The notes below the pieces were generated by a model, which did no database searches, was not told the DNA's origin, and was given only the letters and a program-made list of their open reading frames with translations. From NCBI RefSeq assembly GCF_900102945.1, contig NZ_FNGI01000013.1, positions 1-64,000 on the forward strand: a stretch of DNA of 64,000 nucleotides, in the 5' to 3' direction. The DNA comes from Modicisalibacter muralis (GTDB lineage: Bacteria; Pseudomonadota; Gammaproteobacteria; Pseudomonadales; Halomonadaceae). This document shows positions 26,757-34,734 of this stretch, piece by piece. The position numbers and the translations under genes were made by a program. How positions within the stretch are numbered: the first letter of the stretch is position 1; each line of letters opens with the position of its first letter.

Positions 26757-27431
26757 ATGTCGCAGCTCTGTCTGCTTTTCGATTGTGATGGCACCTTGGT
26801 AGATAGCGAACCTTTGTTGGCCGAAGTGATGGCCGACACCCTGACTCGCGCCGGCTTGCCTTTTGCCGCTCGCGAGTACATGGAACGCTTTCGTGGCGTA
26901 CGCTTCATGAATATCGTCGCCGAGCTCGAGCGACGCCATGGGGCGCTGACCGACGCGGTGCGCGACGCCGCCGAGATCGAAATGCGCCGCACCCTGGCCG
27001 AGCGCATGCTGCGCGAACTGCAACCCATCCCCAACGTGCGCGATACCCTGGAGACGCTGGGCGCCTATCCGCGCTGCGTCGCCTCCAACGGCCCCGAGCA
27101 CAAGATTCGTACCGCGCTGGACAGCACCGGCCTGCGTCCCTTCTTCGACGATCGCCTGTTCAGCGGCTATACCCTGAACTCCTGGAAACCCGATCCCTGG
27201 CTGTTCCTGCACGCGGCACGCACCATGGGTTTCGCTCCCGAACATTGCGTGGTCATCGACGATGCCGCGGTCGGCGTCGCCGCCGGGCTCAAGGCCGGCA
27301 TGCGCGTGGTGCATATCAATCGCTTCCCGGATGCCGAAACCACACCGAGCGGCGCCATCTGCATGACCGACATGAGTCAATTGCCGGGTATCGTCGCGCA
27401 GTTGGATCAGCTCGAAGCCATCGCCAGATAA
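26757..27431 (+). CDS. HAD-family phosphatase, YieH-like (6-phosphogluconate phosphatase)
   Basis: A 224-residue HAD hydrolase. Motif I FDCDGTLVDSE (about 8-18) supplies the nucleophilic Asp, motif II is CVASNGPEHK, and motif III/IV is SWKPDPWLFLHAARTMG plus CVVIDDAAVGVAAG. The SNGP and LFSGY..WKPDP segments follow E. coli YieH, a 6-phosphogluconate phosphatase, closely enough to suggest the same role. It lies 137 bp after the GhrB-like gene and fits the sugar-acid theme, though a different phosphosugar substrate cannot be excluded. Confidence 0.75.
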   Translation: MSQLCLLFDCDGTLVDSEPLLAEVMADTLTRAGLPFAAREYMERFRGVRFMNIVAELERRHGALTDAVRDAAEIEMRRTLAERMLRELQPIPNVRDTLETLGAYPRCVASNGPEHKIRTALDSTGLRPFFDDRLFSGYTLNSWKPDPWLFLHAARTMGFAPEHCVVIDDAAVGVAAGLKAGMRVVHINRFPDAETTPSGAICMTDMSQLPGIVAQLDQLEAIAR

Positions 27432-27481
27432 GCCCTGGGTCGTTATCATCGACGCTCATGGTTTGCCGACAGGAATCGGAC

Positions 27482-27856
27482 ATGGCGTCCCTTCAAGATC
27501 AGCTTCGCGGTCTCGTGTATTCCACCGAACATGGTGAAACCTGCCCCGCCTGCCGCCGCCCCTTGGCCGACTGCGAATGCGCCGATCGTGCCGAAGCCGA
27601 GCGCCTTGCCGCGCTGGACGGCGTGGTGCGCATTCGGCGCGAGACCAGCGGTCGTAAAGGCAAGGGCGTGACCACCATCAGCGGCGTGCCGCTGGCCAGT
27701 GACGAGCTCAAGACGCTGGCCAAGACGCTCAAGAAGCGTTGCGGCACCGGTGGCGCGCTCAAGGACGGGATCATCGAGATTCAGGGCGATCACCGCGAGG
27801 TGCTCAAAAGCGAGCTGCAAGCGCGCGGCTATACGGTGAAACTCGCCGGAGGCTAG
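27482..27856 (+). CDS. yciH: SUI1/YciH family translation factor-like protein
   Basis: A 124-residue protein. Its N-terminal part has a CPAC...CEC cysteine cluster (CPACRRPLADCEC, about 22-34) and the C-terminal part is the SUI1 fold (TISGVPLASDELKTLAKTLK, then GTGGALKDGIIEIQGDH and LQARGYTVKLAG). SUI1 proteins are homologues of eukaryotic eIF1; bacterial YciH can influence initiation fidelity. The start at 27482 (MASLQDQ) is chosen because the longer frame overlaps the phosphatase gene and has no conserved content. Confidence 0.88.
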   Translation: MASLQDQLRGLVYSTEHGETCPACRRPLADCECADRAEAERLAALDGVVRIRRETSGRKGKGVTTISGVPLASDELKTLAKTLKKRCGTGGALKDGIIEIQGDHREVLKSELQARGYTVKLAGG

Positions 27857-27878
27857 TCGTCAGCGCCAGGAGTCCTGC

Positions 27879-28307
27879 ATGTCACCGCGCCATCATTCAC
27901 GCAGTCGGTTTCTCGCATTCGCGCTGCTCGCCCTGGTGTCGATCGGCCTGAGCGCCTGCATGAGCGGCCCGCGCCTAGTCAGTCTCGACGCCACGGTCGT
28001 GCCCGCCGAGCCACTCGACCTGCCGCCCGGCGCGCAGCTGACCGTACGTCTGGAAGACGTTTCGCGGGCCGATGCCGGCGCCGAGATCATCGCCGAAAGC
28101 ACCTACACTCGCCTCGGCCAGGGCCCCATTCCGGTGGTGCTGCGCTACACCGCCGGCGCTATCGATGCCGGGCATCGCTATGCGCTACGCGCACAGATTC
28201 GCGTCGCTGGCGAGCTGACCCACGCCTCTAACCGCCATGTCGCGGTACTGATCGGTGACGCCCCCGACGATGGCGTGGTCATCCCCATTGAGGGCGTACG
28301 TCGCTAG
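27879..28307 (+). CDS. YbaY-family outer membrane lipoprotein
   Basis: A 142-residue lipoprotein with an Arg-rich start, a hydrophobic signal segment and lipobox LSAC (Cys at about 27). The mature part, beginning LVSLDATVVPAEPLDLPPGA, has the LTVRLEDVSRADAGAEIIAE pattern of YbaY-like beta-sandwich domains. AGGAG precedes the start. It lies 22 bp behind yciH in the same direction. No enzymatic motif is visible; a periplasmic or envelope role is inferred from the lipobox. Confidence 0.75.
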   Translation: MSPRHHSRSRFLAFALLALVSIGLSACMSGPRLVSLDATVVPAEPLDLPPGAQLTVRLEDVSRADAGAEIIAESTYTRLGQGPIPVVLRYTAGAIDAGHRYALRAQIRVAGELTHASNRHVAVLIGDAPDDGVVIPIEGVRR

Positions 28308-28412
28308 CAGGACTCGCCGCTTGAAAAGCCACCCTTGAAGCACCACGCTGAAAAACAGCATATGGAAAGCTCGGACGGTCAGTCTCGAGCGGCAGCCTCA
28401 AGGAGCGAACTC

Positions 28413-29408
28413 ATGCAGACTCTGGATATCGCCGATACCGGTATCAGCGCATCGCGTATCGGTCTGGGCACCTGGGCTATCGGTGGTGCGATGTGGGGTG
28501 GCAGCGACGATGCCGAGGCCATCCGCACCATTCACGCGGCTCTGGATCGCGGAATCACCTTGATAGATACGGCCCCGGCCTACGGCTTCGGGCATTCCGA
28601 GGAAGTCGTCGGCAAGGCCATCGCCCAGCACGCTCAGCGCGACAAGCTGGTGCTGGCCACCAAGGTGGCGCTGGAATGGCAGGAAGGCGACAGCGGCGTG
28701 ATACGCAGCGCATCGGCGGCGCGTATCGAGAAGGAAGTCGAGGATTCACTGCGCCGACTGGGCATCGACGCCATCGATCTCTATCAGGTTCACTGGCCCG
28801 ACCCCAGGGTACCCATGGAGGAAACCGCGCGCAGCATGGAGCGGCTCTACCGCGATGGCAAGATCCGCGCCATCGGCGTCAGCAACTTCACCCCCGAGCA
28901 ATGCGACGCGTTCCGCCAGGTGGCGCCCCTGCACAGCGTGCAGCCGCCACTCAACCTGTTCGAGCGCGAGGCCGAGCGCGACATCATCCCCTATGCCAAG
29001 CGCGAAGGACTGGCCATGCTCACCTACGGCGCGCTGTGCCGTGGCCTGCTGACCGGCAAGCTCAAGGCCGATTCGCACTTCAACGGCGACGACCTGCGCA
29101 ACGTCGATCCCAAGTTCCAGCAGCCCCGCTTCGATCAGTACCTGAGCGCGGTCGACGCCCTGGATCGCTTCGCCCGCGAGCGCCATGGCAAGGATGTCCT
29201 GTCACTGGCGATACGCTGGCTGCTCGATCGCAATGCCAACGGCATCGCCCTGTGGGGCGCGCGGCGCCCGGCGCAGATGGAACCGATCGACAGCGCGCTG
29301 GGCTGGCAGCTTGGCGACGACGACATGGCCGAGGTCGACCGCATCGTCGACGAGCACGTAAGCGACCCCGTCGGCCCGGAGTTCATGGCCCCGCCAACGC
29401 GAGAATGA
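28413..29408 (+). CDS. Aldo/keto reductase
   Basis: A 331-residue TIM-barrel NADPH oxidoreductase. The catalytic set is visible: Asp and Tyr in DTAPAYGFGHSE, Lys in VLATKVALEW, and His in YQVHWPDPR. GVSNFTPEQC and a C-terminal cofactor region (WGARRPAQMEP) complete the family pattern. The start at 28413 (MQTLDIADTG) has AAGGAG 7 bases upstream; a longer frame adds 26 unconserved residues. It converges on the sirtuin gene with 8 bp between the stops. The physiological carbonyl substrate cannot be read from sequence. Confidence 0.88.
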   Translation: MQTLDIADTGISASRIGLGTWAIGGAMWGGSDDAEAIRTIHAALDRGITLIDTAPAYGFGHSEEVVGKAIAQHAQRDKLVLATKVALEWQEGDSGVIRSASAARIEKEVEDSLRRLGIDAIDLYQVHWPDPRVPMEETARSMERLYRDGKIRAIGVSNFTPEQCDAFRQVAPLHSVQPPLNLFEREAERDIIPYAKREGLAMLTYGALCRGLLTGKLKADSHFNGDDLRNVDPKFQQPRFDQYLSAVDALDRFARERHGKDVLSLAIRWLLDRNANGIALWGARRPAQMEPIDSALGWQLGDDDMAEVDRIVDEHVSDPVGPEFMAPPTRE

Positions 29409-29416
29409 GGCGCGTC

Positions 29417-30283
29417 CTAGCAAAGCGACGCCGCCAGTGCTTCCAGGGTCGCGCCCGTCGGCGCCTCGAGCTTCAAGGCGTAAAGGTCGTCGGCGCGGGT
29501 GAGCCCGCGGTTCAGGCAGGCGATCGGCTTGGCGTCGCGCGCGGCCTGACGCACGAAGCGCAAGCCGGAATAGACCATCAGCGACGTTCCCACCACCAGC
29601 AACGCATCGGCCTCTTGCAACGCCGCGAAGGCCGCTGCGACTCGCGAAGGCGGCACGTTGTCACCGAAAAACACCACGTCGGGCTTGAGGATGCCATCGC
29701 CGCAGCGGGCACAGTCGTTGACCCGGAAGCGCGAAAAATCCAGGCCGTCGAGATCGGCATCGCCGTCCGGACCGACGGCGGCCTTTACGCCATGCCAATC
29801 GGGATTGCAGCGTGCCAGCTCGGCATGCAGGTCGTGGCGCATGCGCAGCGCATCACACCCCATGCAACGCACCATCTCGGCGCGCCCGTGCAGGTCGATC
29901 ACGCGCTTCGAGCCGGCGCGCTGATGCAGGCCATCGACGTTCTGGGTAATCACCGCCGACACATGACCCAACGCTTCGAGACGCGCCAGGGCGCGGTGCG
30001 CCGGCCCCGGCCGTGCCGCTTCGATGGCCCGAAAGCCGATCAGGCTGCGCGCCCAGTAGCGCTGACGTGTCGCCAGGCTGGTCATGAAGTGCTGGTGCTG
30101 TACCGGCGGCGGCCGCTTCCAGGCGCCACGAACGTCGCGATAATCGGGAATGCCGCATTCGGTGCTGACGCCGGCGCCGCTCAACACCACAAGCCTGGGA
30201 TGGCGCCGCACGAATGCGACCAGCGCATCCAGGCCGGCGGCCACCGACACCCCAACGGGTTCATTCGCTACGTTAGCGGTCAT
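29417..30283 (-). CDS. NAD-dependent protein deacylase (sirtuin, class II-like)
   Basis: A 288-residue SIR2 protein. NAD-binding GAGVSTECGIPDYRD (about 36-50), TQNVDGLHQRAG, the catalytic His in VIDLHGRAE, and a zinc site formed by CMGC and CARC are all intact. The C-terminal part has VVGTSLMVYSGLRFV. Length and the extended N-terminus resemble SIRT4-type bacterial sirtuins more than short CobB. Start choice is open between 30283 and 30286; AGAGG lies just upstream of both. A MITE-like element lies about 70 bp upstream and may affect the promoter. Confidence 0.85.
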   Translation of the reverse strand: MTANVANEPVGVSVAAGLDALVAFVRRHPRLVVLSGAGVSTECGIPDYRDVRGAWKRPPPVQHQHFMTSLATRQRYWARSLIGFRAIEAARPGPAHRALARLEALGHVSAVITQNVDGLHQRAGSKRVIDLHGRAEMVRCMGCDALRMRHDLHAELARCNPDWHGVKAAVGPDGDADLDGLDFSRFRVNDCARCGDGILKPDVVFFGDNVPPSRVAAAFAALQEADALLVVGTSLMVYSGLRFVRQAARDAKPIACLNRGLTRADDLYALKLEAPTGATLEALAASLC

Positions 30284-30345
30284 CATGCCTCTATGACTCT
30301 TCAACATCCTGAATTGTGCCGAGATGGCATTATCAACACTAAGTA

Positions 30346-30496
30346 TTAGGGAAGCGCTGAATAAATCGACGAACCGGATGAAGCGAAAGGCGCACGGAGC
30401 ACAAAAGGCGAGACATAACATGTGGTTAGGCGAGCCTTTGAGTACCGCGCAACGCAGCGATTCGCCGGTGCAGACATTTATTCGGTGTTTCCTTAG
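30346..30496. mobile_element. 143-bp MITE-like element with TTAG target duplication
   Basis: The element runs from 30350 to 30492. Its ends are GGAAGCGCTGAATAAAT (30350-30366) and, on the opposite strand, GGAAACACCGAATAAAT (30492-30476), a 17-bp terminal inverted repeat with 14 matches. TTAG occurs immediately outside both ends (30346-30349 and 30493-30496), which fits the YTAR target duplication of the IS5 group, and the GGAA start fits IS5-type termini. There is no transposase frame. It sits between the sirtuin start and the NERD gene. Confidence 0.6.
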
Positions 30497-30592
30497 GTTA
30501 GCATCGCATTCATGACGCACACTGGGCCAATGGCGCATGGCCCACGACGACACCCTTGGCTAGAATAAGCCTTTCTTGAACTACCGAGAGCG

Positions 30593-31513
30593 ATGCCTGC
30601 GATGGCCTGGCTAGAGTACCTGTTACCGCTGATCTTCCTGGCCCCGCTTGGGGCCACCGCGGTCGTTGTACTGGCCCTGCGCAACCTGCATGATGCCCGC
30701 GTTCGCTCGCCGTTCGACGCCCATACGCTGCGCGAGCCCGGCCAGGCATTGCGCGATCGTCTCGACCGCGCCTTCTCCAGTCTGTTCCTCAACGGTGCGT
30801 TGGGTCCCATCGTGGTTCTTGCGCCGCTGGTCTACGGCATGGGCCGCATGCTGTTTTCGTATCATCAGAACTGGCTGGAATGGGCGATCTACGGCCTATT
30901 GTGTTCGGGTCTGGTGCTGCTGTTCTGTTTCCTGTTGATGCGCGATTTCCAGCGTATCACGCGTCTCAAGCTGGGGTTGGCCTGCGAACTGGCGGTCGGC
31001 CAGGAGCTCGAGCGGCTGATTCACCCCGAGGCACACCCCTATTTCGTCTTTCACGACATTCCCAGCGACACCTTCACCATCGATCACGTGGCGGTAACTC
31101 CCTATGGCGTGTTCGTCATCGAGACGCGGGCGCGCACTCATCCGCTGGATGCCAACGGTAACCCCCAGCGCATCGTGGCCGTGGAACGCGAGCGCCTGCG
31201 CTTTCCCGGCTGGAGCGAGCGCCAGCCGTTGCGCAAGACCCGCCAGGCCAGCGGCTGGATGCGCCAGTGGTTGGGTCGCGAATGCGGCGTGGAAGTGCCG
31301 GTGCGCGGGGTGCTGGTACTGCCCGGCTGGGAGATCGACCTGGAGCATCCGCCCAGCGACCTGCTGATAGTCAATGGCGAAGGTCTCGCCAAGCTGCTCG
31401 CCGAGTCACGTCTCGGCAAATTCGACGATGCCGCGCACGATCGGGTCACCCACGCGCTGACCCGGCGCGCGGCGTTGCTCGACGGCCGCCGCCGCGAGCG
31501 CCCCTCGATATAG
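30593..31513 (+). CDS. NERD-domain membrane protein
   Basis: A 306-residue protein with membrane helices at about 5-25, 68-84 and 92-111, followed by a NERD (nuclease-related) domain from about residue 130. The domain shows LACELAVGQELERL, then DIPSDTFTIDHVAVTPYGVFVIETRA, where the conserved Asp/Glu/Thr residues of the restriction-endonuclease-like core would lie, and VLVLPGWEIDLE. NERD proteins are of uncertain function; DNA or RNA nuclease activity is proposed from fold. A second start nine bases later (30602) is equally possible. It converges with the RNase T2 gene, leaving 1 bp between stops. Confidence 0.75.
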   Translation: MPAMAWLEYLLPLIFLAPLGATAVVVLALRNLHDARVRSPFDAHTLREPGQALRDRLDRAFSSLFLNGALGPIVVLAPLVYGMGRMLFSYHQNWLEWAIYGLLCSGLVLLFCFLLMRDFQRITRLKLGLACELAVGQELERLIHPEAHPYFVFHDIPSDTFTIDHVAVTPYGVFVIETRARTHPLDANGNPQRIVAVERERLRFPGWSERQPLRKTRQASGWMRQWLGRECGVEVPVRGVLVLPGWEIDLEHPPSDLLIVNGEGLAKLLAESRLGKFDDAAHDRVTHALTRRAALLDGRRRERPSI

Positions 31514-31514
31514 C

Positions 31515-32318
31515 CTATTGTGCGGCGACCAGGTGTACGCGCGTCGCACAACGCCCACGCCGCAGCGCCGTCAGGCTGGCCGAATCGGGAAAGTCCTCCA
31601 CCTGCTCGGCATCGATACCGATGCGCACCTCGGTCAGCACACGATTGCCGCGCCCGCCGCACTTCAGGCTGAGCGCGCGCCCCGTGCCGTCGCCGAAGGC
31701 CGCCTCGAAGGCATCGATCAGCGCGTTGCGAGTCACCTCGTCACCCTGGTGGATCATTAGGAAATCGACGAAGGCGCTGGCGTTGACCGCTTCGAGCAGT
31801 TCCAGCGCAGTGGAAAAATACGCCTCGGCGGGCAACGCCAGGCAGGCGGCATGCTTGGCGTACTCGTAACGATCGAGGCAACTCGCTCGCCCCGGCATGG
31901 CGTTATCCAGCCTGTCGTCGAATGGCTCGGGAAAGTCGAAGGGCGCATGCGCGCGACAGAAACTGCCATCGGCACGCGGCTCATCGAGAAAACAGCCCTG
32001 CGACCACCAGCGCTGACGTGTCACGCCGCGCTCGGCGAATCGCTCGGGCAACGAGGGCCACAGGCCGTGCAGCACGAACCCCTGCGCCGCGCCTTCGCGC
32101 AGCGACGCCTCGCGACATTCCCGGGGCGGCTCGCGGCGCGTCTCGCAAAAACCGGCATGCCAAGTCAGCGCCAAGGTGTAGTGATCGAAGCCCTCGGCAT
32201 CGAGCTCAGCTTGGGGCGTTGTATCGGCGGAGATGGGAATGGCAGCGATGCACAGCCATGTCACGAACAGCCAGCCAATACCGCGATACGCCAACAGTCG
32301 ACCAACACTTCGCAACAC
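31515..32318 (-). CDS. RNase T2-family ribonuclease (RNase I-like)
   Basis: A 267-residue exported ribonuclease. A signal sequence (RGIGWLFVTWLCIAAIPISA) precedes the domain. The two catalytic segments of the T2 family are recognisable: FVLHGLWPS (CAS1, with catalytic His) and DRYEYAKHAACL (CAS2, with Glu, Lys and His), and WHAGFCETRR marks the domain start. I use a GTG start at 32318 because GGGGGAG lies 5 bases upstream and the product begins directly with the signal peptide; a TTG at 32348 next to the dgt stop would add 10 residues. It follows dgt in the same direction. Confidence 0.75.
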   Translation of the reverse strand: MLRSVGRLLAYRGIGWLFVTWLCIAAIPISADTTPQAELDAEGFDHYTLALTWHAGFCETRREPPRECREASLREGAAQGFVLHGLWPSLPERFAERGVTRQRWWSQGCFLDEPRADGSFCRAHAPFDFPEPFDDRLDNAMPGRASCLDRYEYAKHAACLALPAEAYFSTALELLEAVNASAFVDFLMIHQGDEVTRNALIDAFEAAFGDGTGRALSLKCGGRGNRVLTEVRIGIDAEQVEDFPDSASLTALRRGRCATRVHLVAAQ

Positions 32319-32348
32319 ACCATCTCCCCCGCTTTTAGCTTTATGCAA

Positions 32349-33686
32349 TCAATCCGCCCTGAGTCGCCCACCCATCTCCTGGGCCAGATCGACCGCGTAG
32401 TGGTCGGTCATGCCGCCGATAAAATCGAGCATGCGCCGGTAACTGTCGTAGAGCGTCCATGACGGGCGCGGGGTATTCTCGCCAATCAGCGCCAGCACGC
32501 GCTGGTGCTTGAACGTCGAACGCCCCTGGTAATGCAGTTCATGGGCGGCGCCGATAAAGGCTTCGAGCAGAATGCCCAGCGTCGTGTAGGCGCCAATCTC
32601 CAGCTTGGCCTTGCGCTCATTCTGGAAGATACGCTCGCGGGCCAACTGCTTGGCGGCGCTCACCCCCCAACCGAGATCGGGATGGCATAGTTCAAGCAGA
32701 TCGTCCTGCAACGCGCCATTGAGCAATTCGCTTTCATGCTGGACGAATACCGCGCCGACGTCGTTGACCGCGCGTTCCATCGCCGCCCCACGCAGCGCGG
32801 CGATACGCCGTCGCTGCGACACGCCTTCGCGCTGCATCAGTGAATATTCCTCGGGCTCGCCGCCGGCAATCTGGATCAGCACGTCGGCGACCTCCTCATA
32901 GCGCAGGATGCCCATTTCCAGGCCATCCTCGAGATCGAGCAGCGCGTAGCAGATATCGTCGGCGGCCTCGACCAGATAAGCCAACGGGTGCCGGCACCAG
33001 ACCCAGTCGCCACGCGAACGCAGCCCCAGGCGCTCGGTCACCGCGGCGAGCAGATGTGTTTCCGACTGATAACACCCGAACTTGCCGGCACTACCGCCGT
33101 GCTCCACCGTCCATGGATACTTGAGCAGCGTGCCCAGCGTCGCCGCCGTCAGGCGCATGCCACCCTTGAACTGGTTGTACTCGATCTGGGTGACGATACG
33201 AAAACCCTGGGCGTTGCCCTCGTAGGTCAGCAGGTCGGCGCGCTCGGTAGCGGACAGCCCATCGAGCAGCCCGCTGCCGTCATTCTCGGCGCGCTTGAAC
33301 CAGTCGCGAATGGCGTATTCACCGGCATGGCCGAACGGCGGGTTGCCGATATCGTGGCCCAGGCAGGCGGCCTGGACGATCACCCCGAGATCCGCCGGGG
33401 TGATCCAGCTCGGCAGCCGCTCGCGCAGACCCTCGCCGACAATCATCCCCAGGCTGCGGCCCACGCAGCCCACCTCCAGCGAATGCGTCAGTCGGGTGTG
33501 GATATGGTCGTTGTCGGTGAGCGGATGCACCTGGGTCTTGCGTCCCAGGCGCCGGAACGACCCGGCAAAGACGATCCGGTCATGATCCTTGTGGAACGGG
33601 CTACGGCCGACCTCGTCGCGCGCGGCGCGCGGCTTGTCGTTGAGCCGGTGAGGGTCGAGCAGCCGCTCCCAATGCATCTGTGTCAT
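32349..33686 (-). CDS. dgt: Deoxyguanosinetriphosphate triphosphohydrolase-like protein
   Basis: A 445-residue HD-domain dNTP triphosphohydrolase, which cleaves dGTP (and in some homologues other dNTPs) to deoxynucleoside and triphosphate. The HD metal site is visible as THSLEVGCVGR, then CLGHDIGNPPFGHAGE, with a further conserved Asp in EAADDICYALLDLEDG. The first residues, DPHRLNDKPRAARDEVGRSPFHKDHDRIVFAGSFRRLG, fit the family start. AGGAGA precedes the ATG at 33686. The enzyme controls dNTP pools and can restrict phage; no other defence gene is adjacent. Confidence 0.93.
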   Translation of the reverse strand: MTQMHWERLLDPHRLNDKPRAARDEVGRSPFHKDHDRIVFAGSFRRLGRKTQVHPLTDNDHIHTRLTHSLEVGCVGRSLGMIVGEGLRERLPSWITPADLGVIVQAACLGHDIGNPPFGHAGEYAIRDWFKRAENDGSGLLDGLSATERADLLTYEGNAQGFRIVTQIEYNQFKGGMRLTAATLGTLLKYPWTVEHGGSAGKFGCYQSETHLLAAVTERLGLRSRGDWVWCRHPLAYLVEAADDICYALLDLEDGLEMGILRYEEVADVLIQIAGGEPEEYSLMQREGVSQRRRIAALRGAAMERAVNDVGAVFVQHESELLNGALQDDLLELCHPDLGWGVSAAKQLARERIFQNERKAKLEIGAYTTLGILLEAFIGAAHELHYQGRSTFKHQRVLALIGENTPRPSWTLYDSYRRMLDFIGGMTDHYAVDLAQEMGGRLRAD

Positions 33687-34181
33687 TACGCTCTCCTGGG
33701 GACAAGCCGCGATCTTGCATCATCCCGCTACGCTACCAGACGGCCGCGACACAATCGCCTGTCTTTCACGCTGAGTCGCCAAGTGGGGCTTTTTGCAACA
33801 ACTGCATGTAATAAATGACGTCAATCCGTGTAGGAGATTGACTACAAACACCTGTAGGAAAAAAGCCATGCCAAAAGTCTAGATTCGTAATTTTCAGCTT
33901 GAGTGCAATTTTTTCCGTTGCATTTTCATATACCTAATCAACAGCTTTTCACAAATCCGTCTCTCGTGTCTTAAAACACTTGTTTGCCTACGGGCTATTC
34001 CCGGCCCCGCGCGCAGTGATACATATCCCGCCCACACAACGAGAGCGCTTCGTCATTCGTTCTCGACGCCAAGGACACGCCACGCGATTGACCAGCCTAC
34101 TGGTCGATCTTTTGCGCTTGTTAATTCAACGATCCCGCCGACGTAGACGTGGGGTTCGAATCGCACGCCAGGGGGCCAAAC
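33687..34181. other. 495-bp intergenic region before the T6SS locus
   Basis: Divergent upstream region of dgt and tssB. The stretch 33800-33980 is markedly AT-richer than the surroundings. I see no supportable gene, no clear sigma54 -24/-12 site (GG-N10-GC with flanking consensus) and no strong terminator. It should contain the promoter of the T6SS structural operon. Confidence 0.5.
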
Positions 34182-34700
34182 ATGGCAAAGGAAGGAACGG
34201 TTGCGCCGAAAGAGCGCATCAACATCAAGTACGTGCCGGCCACCGGCGATCAACAGGCCGAAACCGAGCTACCGCTGAAACTGCTGATCGTCGGTGACTT
34301 CAAGGGCAGCGAGGAGGCCGCCCCGATCGAGGAGCGTGAAGCGGTCTCCATCGACAGGAACAACTTTCATTCGGTGATGCGCGAGGCTGGCCTGACCCTG
34401 CAATCCGCCGTGCCCAACCGCCTGGAAGATCGCGCGGAAGGCGGCGAGACGCCCAGCGACATCGCCGTCAATCTCGAATTCAAGTCACTCGCCGACTTCG
34501 AGCCCGACAGCGTGGCGCGCCAGGTTCCGGCGTTGCGCCAACTGGTCGAGCTGCGCGAGGCACTGGTGGCGCTGAAAGGCCCGCTAGGCAATGTCCCCGC
34601 CTTTCGCGAGCGGCTACAGAAGCTGCTCGAGAATGACGACGCCCGCAACCAGTTGCTGGCCGAACTGGAAGGTCTCGACACGCCCGACGAGCGCACCTGA
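34182..34700 (+). CDS. tssB: T6SS sheath small subunit TssB
   Basis: A 172-residue protein that, with TssC, forms the contractile sheath around the Hcp tube. The family pattern INIKYVPATG...ELPLKLLIVGDFKG (about 13-46), the EREAVSIDRNNFHSVM segment and the C-terminal helix region RFRERLQKLL-like (FRERLQKLLENDDARNQLLAELEG) are present. It is the first gene of the locus and is followed by tssC after 34 bp. Length is typical (160-180). Confidence 0.95.
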   Translation: MAKEGTVAPKERINIKYVPATGDQQAETELPLKLLIVGDFKGSEEAAPIEEREAVSIDRNNFHSVMREAGLTLQSAVPNRLEDRAEGGETPSDIAVNLEFKSLADFEPDSVARQVPALRQLVELREALVALKGPLGNVPAFRERLQKLLENDDARNQLLAELEGLDTPDERT

Positions 34701-34734
34701 TCACTGCCCACGCAACGCAATCGAGGCATAGCGT

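Noticed and set aside
28493-30349. A 618-residue plus-strand frame over the aldo/keto reductase and sirtuin genes
   Set aside because: It is out of frame with the aldo/keto reductase and antisense to the sirtuin, both of which have intact active-site motifs.
33800-34181. Possible sigma54 promoter upstream of tssB
   Set aside because: I looked for TGGCAC-N5-TTGC-like sequences on both strands and found no convincing match.
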